Below, in pieces: positions 1 to 7,011 of a stretch of 7,011 bases of DNA. Position numbers and translations under genes: made by a program. The DNA comes from Hydrogenothermus sp964516095 (GTDB lineage Bacteria > Aquificota > Aquificia > Aquificales > Hydrogenothermaceae), in contig CAZEYS010000053.1 in the NCBI GenBank assembly GCA_964516095.1, positions 1 through 7,011 of the forward strand, written 5' to 3'. Position 1 is the stretch's first letter. The number at the start of each line of letters is the position of its first letter. The notes under the pieces are model-generated. The model saw only the letters and a program-made list of their open reading frames with translations, had not been told where the DNA came from and ran no database searches.

Positions 1-2802
1 TGCTACTGCTGTTTTTAAAGCTGTATCTGCAAGACCTTTTCTTGCTCCGTAGGTTGAAATAAAGTATTCAATAACTGTTAGTCCTTCTCTAAAGTTTGAA
101 CGAATAGGAGTTTCTATAAATTCACCAGAGTGTTTAGCCATAAGACCTCTCATACCAGCCAGCTGTCTTATCTGATCTTTATTACCTCTAGCACCAGAAA
201 GTGCCATCATGTAAATTGGATTGAATATACCTGGATACTTTTTACCGTTTTCTATCCTTTCACTTTTTTCAAGTTGTTCAAACATTAGTCTGGTTACTTC
301 ATTTGTTGTTTGTGACCATATATCAATGATTTTATTGTGTCTTTCTCCTTTGGTAATTATTCCATCTACATATTGCTGCCAGACTTTTTCTGCTTCTTCC
401 TCTGCTTTTTTAACTATTTCTGCTTTTTTATCTGGAACTACAAGGTCATCTATAGCTATAGAAATACCAGCTTTAGCAGCCATTTCAAATCCAAGCTTTT
501 TGAGCTTATCCAGTGTTTGAACTGTTATTTCATTACCAAATTGTTCATAAATTTCAGAAATTATTTTAGATATTTTCTTTTTATCTAATGGTTCATTTAC
601 ATATCTGTATCCTTCAGGGAGAATAGAGTTTAACATTAGACGTCCCACTGTGGTTTCTAAAAGTCTTCCAGCATTAGGATCTATTGGTGTTCCATCTGAT
701 TTTTGATTTTTGATTTTAATTTTTGCAAGTAAATCAACTTTGCCAAGTTCATAAGCTAAGAGAGCTTCATCTTTGTTAGCAAATAGTTTTCCTTCTCCTT
801 TAGCTCCCTCTAGTATCTGTGTGATATAGTATGCACCCAAAATTATATCCTGGGATGGCATTGTAATAGGTTTACCATGAGCTGGAGATAGAACGTTTTG
901 TGTTGAAAGCATAAGTATATAAGACTCAAGTTGAGCTTCCACTGAAAGTGGAACGTGAACCGCCATTTGGTCTCCATCAAAGTCTGCGTTGAAAGGAGGA
1001 CAAACAAGTGGATGTAGTTTTATAGCTTTGCCTTCAACTAGTACTGGTTCAAATGCCTGTACTGACATTCTATGAAGGGTTGGTGCTCTGTTTAGTAAAA
1101 CAGGATGTTGTTTTACAACTTCTTCTAAACATTCCCAGACTTCAGGAGTTTTTTCTTCTACCATTCTTTTGGCATTTTTAATTGAAGTAGCGTAACCTTT
1201 TTCTTCAAGTCTTCTATATACAAACGGTTTAAATAGTTCTAAGGCCATTATTTTTGGTAATCCACACTGGTGCATTTCAAGTTCAGGACCAACTACAATT
1301 ACTGAACGTCCTGAGTAATCAACCCTTTTACCAAGTAGATTCTGTCTAAATCTTCCTTGCTTACCTCTTAAAGAATCTGAAAGAGATTTTAAAGGTCTAT
1401 TGTTCTGGGTTACTATTCTACCTCTTCTTCCGTTGTCTATTAGAGCATCAACAGCTTCTTGAAGCATTCTTTTTTCGTTTCTTATAATGATTTCTGGAGC
1501 ATCAAGTTCTATTAATCTTTTAAGTCTATTATTTCTATTTATTACTCTTCTATATAGGTCGTTCAAATCTGATGTTGCAAATCTTCCACCATCTAATGGT
1601 ATTAGGGGTCTTAAATCTGGAGGAATTACAGGTATAACATCTAAAATCATCCATTCTGGTTTGTTTCCTGATTTTATGAATCCTTCTATTAGTCTTAATT
1701 TTCTTATTAACTTTTTCAGTTTTTGGTCTGCAACTTCTTTAAGAATAGTTTGTCTTACAAGGTCTTTAATTACATCAAACATTGGAATATCTGGATTTTG
1801 TTCTCTATATTTTTTGTACAGCTCTTCAATGGCATCTTTACCTGTTAATGCGATAAATGCATCTTCTCCATATTGAGCTTTGAGTTCTTCTAACTCCTTT
1901 TCATGTACAAGTTGCCCAAGTAGCAAAGGTGTGTCTTTTGGATCTACAATGACGTAGTAATCTTTAGATATTATTGCATCTATTTCTTTCTCAGTTGGGT
2001 ATACTTCTCCAAATCTGATTCCTAATTCTCCAAGTTTTTTAGCTATTTCGGTGATTACTTTTTTATATAATCTCTCCTGTTGGTTCTTAAATGAAGCATC
2101 TAGTTTATCAAAACCTATTGCATATGTTTTAAGTTCTTTTTTAAGTTTTTGAGCATAGGCTTCTAAATCCAATTTAGATAAAACATCTTTTACCTTTTCA
2201 GCACCCATACCATACTCGTACTTTTCTGAGTGCTCATATTCGTACTCACTTCTGAACTCTTCTTCTGATTTGACATATATTTTTACCCATTTAGTTAATC
2301 CACCATCCATAAATGGTATTGTATTTGGGTCTTTTTCAAATGCTTCTTCTTCTTCTTCTGTTTCTGGGCTTTCAACTATAAGATAAGATTCAAAGTAAAT
2401 AACCCTTTCTATATCTCTGGAAGTAAGTCCTAATAGGTTTCCAAGCTTTGAAGGAGTTGATTTTAAATACCATATATGTGCTACAGGTGAAGCAAGTTGA
2501 ATATGTCCAAATCTTTCTCTTCTTACATCTGACCTTGTTACTTCAACTCCACATCTATCACATATTGTTCCTTCATATTTTTTCTTTTTATATTTACCAC
2601 ATAGACATTCGTAATCTTTTATAGGCCCAAATATTCTTGCACAAAATAAACCGTCTTTTTCAGGTTTTAAAGTTCTATAGTTAAGTGTCTCAGGTTTTTT
2701 TACTTCACCATGAGACCATGAGAGTATTGTTTCTGGTGAAGCTAATGATAGTCTTATGCTTTCAAATGGGATAAGTCCTTTGGCTTTGTTTCTTTCTATC
2801 AA
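1..2802 (-). CDS. rpoC: DNA-directed RNA polymerase subunit beta-prime (partial, C-terminus beyond window)
   Basis: Catalytic subunit of the core RNA polymerase, which with beta forms the active cleft for RNA synthesis in the cytoplasm. 934 codons are visible without a stop; the window cuts inside the bridge helix (GARKGLADTALKTA), so the trigger loop, jaw and second zinc site are missing. In order: N-terminal zinc ribbon with C66, C68, C81 and C84; an enlarged region at about 136-370; the highly conserved clamp/rudder stretch (NKPEWM, DGGRFATSDLNDLYRR, GKQGRFRQNLLGKRVDYSGR); HPVLLNRAPTLHR; and the Mg-binding NADFDGDQM at 605-613 with D607, D609 and D611. The aspartates lie about 147 residues later than in E. 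coli because of the enlarged N-terminal region. The start is TTG at 2800-2802: an in-frame TAG at 2815-2817 precludes any upstream start, AGGAGG lies 8 bases upstream, and the next in-frame ATG (residue 165) would delete the zinc ribbon. It lies 54 bases after rpoB and is probably co-transcribed with it. Confidence 0.98.
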   Translation of the reverse strand, partial: MIERNKAKGLIPFESIRLSLASPETILSWSHGEVKKPETLNYRTLKPEKDGLFCARIFGPIKDYECLCGKYKKKKYEGTICDRCGVEVTRSDVRRERFGHIQLASPVAHIWYLKSTPSKLGNLLGLTSRDIERVIYFESYLIVESPETEEEEEAFEKDPNTIPFMDGGLTKWVKIYVKSEEEFRSEYEYEHSEKYEYGMGAEKVKDVLSKLDLEAYAQKLKKELKTYAIGFDKLDASFKNQQERLYKKVITEIAKKLGELGIRFGEVYPTEKEIDAIISKDYYVIVDPKDTPLLLGQLVHEKELEELKAQYGEDAFIALTGKDAIEELYKKYREQNPDIPMFDVIKDLVRQTILKEVADQKLKKLIRKLRLIEGFIKSGNKPEWMILDVIPVIPPDLRPLIPLDGGRFATSDLNDLYRRVINRNNRLKRLIELDAPEIIIRNEKRMLQEAVDALIDNGRRGRIVTQNNRPLKSLSDSLRGKQGRFRQNLLGKRVDYSGRSVIVVGPELEMHQCGLPKIMALELFKPFVYRRLEEKGYATSIKNAKRMVEEKTPEVWECLEEVVKQHPVLLNRAPTLHRMSVQAFEPVLVEGKAIKLHPLVCPPFNADFDGDQMAVHVPLSVEAQLESYILMLSTQNVLSPAHGKPITMPSQDIILGAYYITQILEGAKGEGKLFANKDEALLAYELGKVDLLAKIKIKNQKSDGTPIDPNAGRLLETTVGRLMLNSILPEGYRYVNEPLDKKKISKIISEIYEQFGNEITVQTLDKLKKLGFEMAAKAGISIAIDDLVVPDKKAEIVKKAEEEAEKVWQQYVDGIITKGERHNKIIDIWSQTTNEVTRLMFEQLEKSERIENGKKYPGIFNPIYMMALSGARGNKDQIRQLAGMRGLMAKHSGEFIETPIRSNFREGLTVIEYFISTYGARKGLADTALKTAVA

Positions 2803-2810
2803 GGTAAAAA

Positions 2811-2816
2811 CCTCCT
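2811..2816 (-). promoter_or_regulatory. Ribosome binding site of rpoC
   Basis: A strong AGGAGG Shine-Dalgarno motif sits 8 bases before the TTG at 2800-2802. It decides the start: the reading frame has a TAG overlapping this motif (2815-2817), and TTG is the only usual initiation codon before the conserved N-terminal residues. A perfect ribosome binding site may compensate for the weak TTG codon. Confidence 0.9.
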
Positions 2817-2836
2817 AATGGTGTGTAAAAAGGAGG
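2811..2836 (-). promoter_or_regulatory. Possible Shine-Dalgarno-sequestering hairpin before rpoC
   Basis: In the transcript CCUCCU (2831-2836) is the exact complement of the rpoC ribosome binding site AGGAGG (2811-2816), with a 14-base loop between them. If it formed, the 6-bp stem would hide the ribosome binding site. Its 5' arm shares three bases (2834-2836) with the 3' arm of the upstream terminator-like stem, so the two structures partly compete. The stem is short and not extended by flanking pairs, and it may be chance. The complementarity is certain; a regulatory role is inference. Confidence 0.3.
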
Positions 2837-2853
2837 GCTAAATTTTTAGCCCT
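2827..2853 (-). terminator. Terminator-like hairpin between rpoB and rpoC (possible attenuator)
   Basis: On the minus-strand transcript a perfect inverted repeat begins three bases after the rpoB stop: AGGGCUAA, a loop of AAAU, then UUAGCCCU (2834-2853), giving 8 base pairs with a GC-rich base. It is followed by CC and five U residues (2827-2831). The shape is that of a short intrinsic terminator, but the U-run is short and displaced by two C residues. Because rpoC follows at once, it would at most be a partial terminator or attenuator; an RNA-processing or 3'-protecting stem is equally possible. The structure is seen directly in the sequence; the function is inferred. Confidence 0.45.
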
Positions 2854-2856
2854 GTA

Positions 2857-5800
2857 CTATATTTCAAATTTTTTCTGTTTTGACACAATGTCAACCTGGT
2901 CGCAGGCTTTGATTTCTCCATCTTCCATTTTACAATTAACATCAAGTGCAAGAGCTTTTAATTCCCTAACTAGAACCTTAAATGATTCAGGGATACCAAT
3001 ATCGTAAGAGTATTTACCTTTTATTATTGATTCGTAAACTCTCTTTCTACCTTCTATATCGTCAGATTTTACTGTAAGCATTTCTTGAAGTGTATAAGCT
3101 GCTCCGTGTGCTTCAAGTGCCCAAACTTCCATTTCACCAAATCTTTGTCCTCCAAACTGAGCTCTTCCACCAAGAGGTTGTTGAGTAATAAGTGAGTAAG
3201 GTCCTGTAGAACGTGCGTGGATTTTATCATCAACCATATGAATGAGTTTTAACATGTACATGTATCCAGCATTTACTTCCATATCAAATTTCTCACCTGT
3301 TCTTCCATCTATTAGAGTTGTTTTTCCTGTTTCTTTTAAGCCGGCAGCTTTCAACAGTTTTTTAACATCTTCTTCTGTAGCTCCTTCAAATACAGGTGTA
3401 GAGATTGGTATTCCAATTTTTGATAGATCTTTTACAACTTCATTTAAGCTTTCTTCATCAAGTTCTTCTAAGAATTTTCGTAGTTCCTCGACATCTTGAT
3501 TTCTAACTTTTTTGGCTAATGGATCTTCTATATCATTTCCAATTTCGTAGTATTTAATAATTGTATTGATAATGTTTTCCTTCGTTTTTTCCTTAAGCTG
3601 TTTAATTTCTTCTCCAAGTTTTTCTCCAAGTCTTTTTGCAGCAAGACCTAAGTGTGTTTCTAAGATTTGTCCTACGTTCATACGCGATGGAACCCCAAGA
3701 GGGTTTAAAACTATATCAACTGGTGTACCGTCTTCTGTAAACGGCATATCTTCTTCTGGAAGAACTACAGATATAACACCTTTGTTTCCGTGTCTTCCAG
3801 CCATTTTGTCTCCAACTTGGATTTTACGTTTTTGAGCTATGTAGACTTTAACAAGTTCATTTACTCCTGGTTTTAAATCTGCTCCTTTTTCAGCTGTTTG
3901 AATTCTTTTTTCGTATAAATTTTCCCAGAGCTCTATTTGAAGTTTTGCTTTTTCTACAATTTCTTTAGCTTTTTTAGCCAGTTCTTTATCCTTGATAAAG
4001 CCTGTAGGATTTAGAGCAATAAATCTTATTACCGTATCAAAGTTATCTTCAGTAATTTTTTCTCCTTTTTTAACTACGAGTTTACCTGCAACCTTAATAT
4101 CTTTAGAAACTTCAGCACCTATTAATAGTTCTTTAAGTTCTTCATTTCTTCTTTGTGTAATGAATTTCTTTTTATCTTCGAGCTCTTTTTCCAGTTTTTC
4201 CACTTCTTCTTTTATAAGGTTTTCTAAATATTTATCTTTTTTACCAGCTCTTTTACGTGCAAATACTTGAACGTCTATTACAACCCCTTCAACTCCAGCT
4301 GGAACTCTTAAGGACGAATCTTTTACATCAGAAGCTTTTTCCCCAAATATTGCAAGCAGGAGTTTTTCTTCTGGAGTAGGTTGTGTTTCTCCTTTTGGAG
4401 TTACTTTTCCAACAAGTATATCACCTGGTTTTACATAAGCTCCAACTCTAACAATACCATGTTCATCTAAGTTTGCTAATGCTCTTTCAGACACACCAGG
4501 AATATTTCTTGTTATTTCTTCTGAACCAAGTTTAGTTTCTCTTGCTTCTACTTCAAATTCTTCAATATGAATTGAAGTAAATACGTCATCTTTTACTAAT
4601 CTTTCGGATATAACAATAGCATCCTCGAAGTTATATCCTCTCCATGGCATAAATGCTACAAAGACGTTCTTTCCTAAGGATAACTCTCCTTTATAAGTTG
4701 AAGTTCCATCTGCAATTATAGCTCCAGCCTCAACGATGTCTCCTTTATTTACTAAAGGTCTTTGATTTATACATGTAGCCTGGTTAGAACCTTTGAATTT
4801 TTTCAAATAGTAAGTGTCTATTCCAATATCAAGTGGGTCGTTTTCGTTTATTTCATCTTTATTAACCTTTATTACAATTTTGTCTCCAGAAACAGCTTCT
4901 ACAACTCCTCCTCTTTCGGCAACTACTGCTGAACCAGAATTTTTAGCAACTATTCTCTCCATTCCTGTTCCTGCAAGTGGATACTCTGTTTTAAGTAGTG
5001 GAACAGCCTGACGTTGCATGTTTGAACCCATTAATGCCCTGTTAGCATCATCATGTTCAAGGAAAGGAATTAAAGATGCAGATACTGATACTACCTGTTT
5101 CGGAGATACGTCCATATAATCTACTTCTTCAGGTTTTACAAGTCTTATATCTCCTTTTGCCCGTGCAAGAATTCTATCAGATTTAAAGTTACCATTTTCG
5201 TCTAATGGAGCATTTGCTTGTGCGATAATATACTTTTCTTCATCATAAGCTGCTAGATACTCTATTTCATTTGTAACTTTTCCGTTTACCACCTTTCTAT
5301 AAGGAGTTACTAAAAATCCTAATTCGTTTAAAGTACTGTAAACAGTCATGGAAGAAACGAGACCAATGTTCTGTCCTTCAGGTGTTTCTATTGGACATAC
5401 TCTTCCATAGTGGGTAGGATGAACGTCTCTTATTTCAAATTTAGCACTATCTCTGGTTAAACCACCAGGTCCTAAAGCGGATAATCTTCTCTTATGAGTT
5501 AATTCTGCAAGAGGATTTGCCTGATCCATAAATTGTGATAATTGTCCACCTTTTAAGAACTCTAATATTGAACCTGTTAGGTATCTTGGATTGATAAAGT
5601 TTCCTGGCTTTATGTTAGGATCTTCAAGGTCTACACTTGTTAATCTATCTCTAAAGGCTTTGTTCATTCTTGCAATGCCTACTCTTGCTTGAGCCTCTAA
5701 TAATTCTCCTACAGGTCTTACTCTTCTATTTCCAAGATGTGCAATATCATCTAATTGTTTTTTACCTAATCTAAGTTCAAGTAAGTATTTAACTATGTTA

Positions 5801-7011
5801 ATAATGTCTATTAAATGTAAGAATCTAGCTTCTTCATCTAAATAAGGGGTTACTTTTATTTCTTTAAACTCAATTTGTTTTAGCTTTTCTATAACTGTTT
5901 CGTCTATTTTTGTTCCTTTTGGGATTACTTCGTCTCCTACTTTTACATCTTCATCTAATGCTAAAGGAGGATATTTCTCTAAAAGGCTATCCAGATCTAG
6001 AGGTTTTATAGCTTTTGGAATATTGTGTACTTTTGCATTTATTTTGACTCTTCCAACTCTTGAAAGGTCATATCTCTGTGGATCGAAGAACATGGTTTCA
6101 AATAACTCGTTGGCTCTTCTCAAAAACGCTTTCGGATCAATTGCAGCTGTATCAGTAGGTCTCATTTTTCTATAGATTTCAACTCTAGCAGCATCTTTAA
6201 ATGTAAACTCTTTGTTGATTTTTGGTTGATCTTTCTTTAATGTTTCAATAATGATATTTCCATATGGTGATTTTCTAAACACTAACGGATCTATAGCTAC
6301 AACTTCTTCAATTTCGATCCTATCATCATTCAAGAATTTATCTAATTTTTCAGCTTCAACGTGAACTTCTTTTCTTACTTTTACTTTTCTTCCTTTTTCA
6401 TCTTCTTCTTCTGTTAGGAAGGTTATGAATATTTCGTCATTTAGTAATTCTTCAAGATTAACTTCTATACCTGTTTCTGGATTTATAAGAGTGTCGTCTT
6501 TAACTTCAAATCTGTTTACATTTTCACCATAAAAGGCTTTTAAAATTTTGTATGCTGTATCAAGACCAAAGGCTCTTAGTACAACACTGCCTAATACTTT
6601 TCTTCTATCTATTTTCGCGTAAAAAATTTCTACGTTTGTTGCATATTCAAATTCTAATCTTGACCCTTTTTCAGGGATTACAGAACCTTTATAGATGATT
6701 CTAGTTAGAGTATCTTTGGTTTTATCTTCTTTACCTTCAAAGAAAATTCCTGAAGACCTAATTAACTGAGAAACTACAACTCTTTCACTTCCATTTATAA
6801 TAAAGCTTCCATATTTTGTTAGTAGAGGTACATCTCCAAAGAAGACCTTTTCTTTTTTTGTAAATTTAGGAATTATTTCTCCTGTTTCTGGGTTTAACTG
6901 ATTAACAACCAGTTCAAGTAGAACTCTTAAAGGTGCAGAATATGTTAGTCCTTTATATTTACACTCATCTACAGTATGCTTTTCTTTGTATATTAAAACC
7001 CCACCACAATG
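2857..7011 (-). CDS. rpoB: DNA-directed RNA polymerase subunit beta (partial, N-terminus beyond window)
   Basis: Second large catalytic subunit of RNA polymerase. The frame is open to the window edge: 1384 residues are visible, and comparison with E. coli suggests about 70-90 N-terminal residues are missing. Numbering from the codon at 7009-7011: protrusion (GLTYSAPLRV near 21-30, INGSERVVVSQL); lobe with insertion-rich sequence to about 400; HLGNRRVRPVGE; rifampicin pocket with D496, H506, R509 and S511; HPTHYGRVCPIETPEG; FMPWRGYNFED (787-797); flap with a long charged, helix-prone insertion at about 926-1038; active-site lysines K1069 and K1077 in GDKMAGRHGNK; and the C-terminal QQPLGGRAQFGGQRFGEMEVW and LQEMLTVKSDD, which contact beta-prime. 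The gene ends with TAG at 2857-2859. A TTG at 6331-6333 could be taken as a start, but homologous sequence continues unbroken upstream of it, so it is only an internal leucine codon. No frameshift or missing catalytic residue is seen. Confidence 0.98.
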   Translation of the reverse strand, partial: HCGGVLIYKEKHTVDECKYKGLTYSAPLRVLLELVVNQLNPETGEIIPKFTKKEKVFFGDVPLLTKYGSFIINGSERVVVSQLIRSSGIFFEGKEDKTKDTLTRIIYKGSVIPEKGSRLEFEYATNVEIFYAKIDRRKVLGSVVLRAFGLDTAYKILKAFYGENVNRFEVKDDTLINPETGIEVNLEELLNDEIFITFLTEEEDEKGRKVKVRKEVHVEAEKLDKFLNDDRIEIEEVVAIDPLVFRKSPYGNIIIETLKKDQPKINKEFTFKDAARVEIYRKMRPTDTAAIDPKAFLRRANELFETMFFDPQRYDLSRVGRVKINAKVHNIPKAIKPLDLDSLLEKYPPLALDEDVKVGDEVIPKGTKIDETVIEKLKQIEFKEIKVTPYLDEEARFLHLIDIINIVKYLLELRLGKKQLDDIAHLGNRRVRPVGELLEAQARVGIARMNKAFRDRLTSVDLEDPNIKPGNFINPRYLTGSILEFLKGGQLSQFMDQANPLAELTHKRRLSALGPGGLTRDSAKFEIRDVHPTHYGRVCPIETPEGQNIGLVSSMTVYSTLNELGFLVTPYRKVVNGKVTNEIEYLAAYDEEKYIIAQANAPLDENGNFKSDRILARAKGDIRLVKPEEVDYMDVSPKQVVSVSASLIPFLEHDDANRALMGSNMQRQAVPLLKTEYPLAGTGMERIVAKNSGSAVVAERGGVVEAVSGDKIVIKVNKDEINENDPLDIGIDTYYLKKFKGSNQATCINQRPLVNKGDIVEAGAIIADGTSTYKGELSLGKNVFVAFMPWRGYNFEDAIVISERLVKDDVFTSIHIEEFEVEARETKLGSEEITRNIPGVSERALANLDEHGIVRVGAYVKPGDILVGKVTPKGETQPTPEEKLLLAIFGEKASDVKDSSLRVPAGVEGVVIDVQVFARKRAGKKDKYLENLIKEEVEKLEKELEDKKKFITQRRNEELKELLIGAEVSKDIKVAGKLVVKKGEKITEDNFDTVIRFIALNPTGFIKDKELAKKAKEIVEKAKLQIELWENLYEKRIQTAEKGADLKPGVNELVKVYIAQKRKIQVGDKMAGRHGNKGVISVVLPEEDMPFTEDGTPVDIVLNPLGVPSRMNVGQILETHLGLAAKRLGEKLGEEIKQLKEKTKENIINTIIKYYEIGNDIEDPLAKKVRNQDVEELRKFLEELDEESLNEVVKDLSKIGIPISTPVFEGATEEDVKKLLKAAGLKETGKTTLIDGRTGEKFDMEVNAGYMYMLKLIHMVDDKIHARSTGPYSLITQQPLGGRAQFGGQRFGEMEVWALEAHGAAYTLQEMLTVKSDDIEGRKRVYESIIKGKYSYDIGIPESFKVLVRELKALALDVNCKMEDGEIKACDQVDIVSKQKKFEI

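Noticed and set aside
221..588. Two overlapping plus-strand open frames with hydrophobic, Phe/Ser-rich translations resembling membrane peptides.
   Set aside because: They lie antisense to conserved rpoC. The Phe/Ser/Leu richness is what reverse-complemented Lys/Glu codons give.
1487..1876. Open reading frame of 129 codons on the plus strand.
   Set aside because: It is antisense to strongly conserved rpoC sequence, has serine/leucine-rich composition typical of the reverse of an AT-rich gene, and has no convincing ribosome binding site.
2344..2358. Run of five GAA codons (CTTCTT... on the plus strand), resembling a microsatellite.
   Set aside because: It is short, in frame and in an acidic variable stretch of the beta-prime N-terminal region; it is too small to claim phase variation.
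3250..3264. Palindromic ACATGTACATGT.
   Set aside because: It encodes part of the conserved GYMYMLK motif of beta; the alternating Met-Tyr codons explain it, so it is not an operator.
3242..5011. Several plus-strand open frames of 65-92 codons opposite rpoB.
   Set aside because: All are antisense to conserved beta sequence and have the same Ser/Phe-rich composition; none has independent support.
6331..6333. TTG that could be taken as the start of rpoB (protein beginning MNDDRIEI).
   Set aside because: The frame stays open to 7011 and the upstream 226 residues match the beta protrusion and lobe (GLTYSAPLRV, INGSERVVVSQL), so the gene is cut by the window edge rather than starting here.
1..7011. 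Search for CRISPR arrays, insertion-sequence ends, tRNA or rRNA genes and a new multi-gene system.
   Set aside because: Apart from the 54-base spacer the whole window is rpoB or rpoC coding sequence. I saw no spaced repeats, transposase motifs or structured RNA genes.

Overview
The window holds one bacterial locus read entirely on the minus strand: the end-to-end pair rpoB then rpoC, encoding the beta and beta-prime subunits of DNA-dependent RNA polymerase. Both genes are cut by the window edges. rpoB enters at the right edge (7011) already inside its coding sequence and ends at 2857. A 54-base spacer (2803-2856) follows. rpoC starts at a TTG at 2800-2802 and runs off the left edge at position 1. 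Reading frames are intact throughout, with no frameshift or premature stop, and I found no plausible gene on the plus strand.

Organism: the DNA is AT-rich. Arginine is written mostly as AGA and isoleucine often as ATA, and the proteins are rich in Lys and Glu. Beta carries a long flap insertion like that of proteobacteria, and beta-prime carries an enlarged N-terminal region. Together this suggests a thermophilic Aquificota-type bacterium, perhaps of the Hydrogenothermaceae (Sulfurihydrogenibium or Persephonella-like). This placement comes from memory of family features and is moderately confident at best.

Layout, in transcription order from right to left: 7011-2857 is rpoB (1384 codons visible plus stop; roughly the first 70-90 residues are missing). 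2853-2827 is a terminator-like hairpin plus a short T-run, three bases after the rpoB stop. 2836-2811 is a possible alternative hairpin that would pair a CCUCCU with the rpoC Shine-Dalgarno. 2816-2811 is the AGGAGG ribosome binding site. 2802-1 is rpoC (934 codons visible, ending within the bridge helix).

The two products together build the catalytic core. Beta supplies the rifampicin-pocket/fork region and the active-site lysines, and beta-prime supplies the Mg-binding NADFDGD loop. This is a housekeeping region and I see no new defence, mobile or regulatory system. The points worth a second look are the competing hairpins in the spacer, an apparent internal duplication in the N-terminal region of beta-prime, and repeated beta-beta-prime-module-like segments in the insertions of beta.
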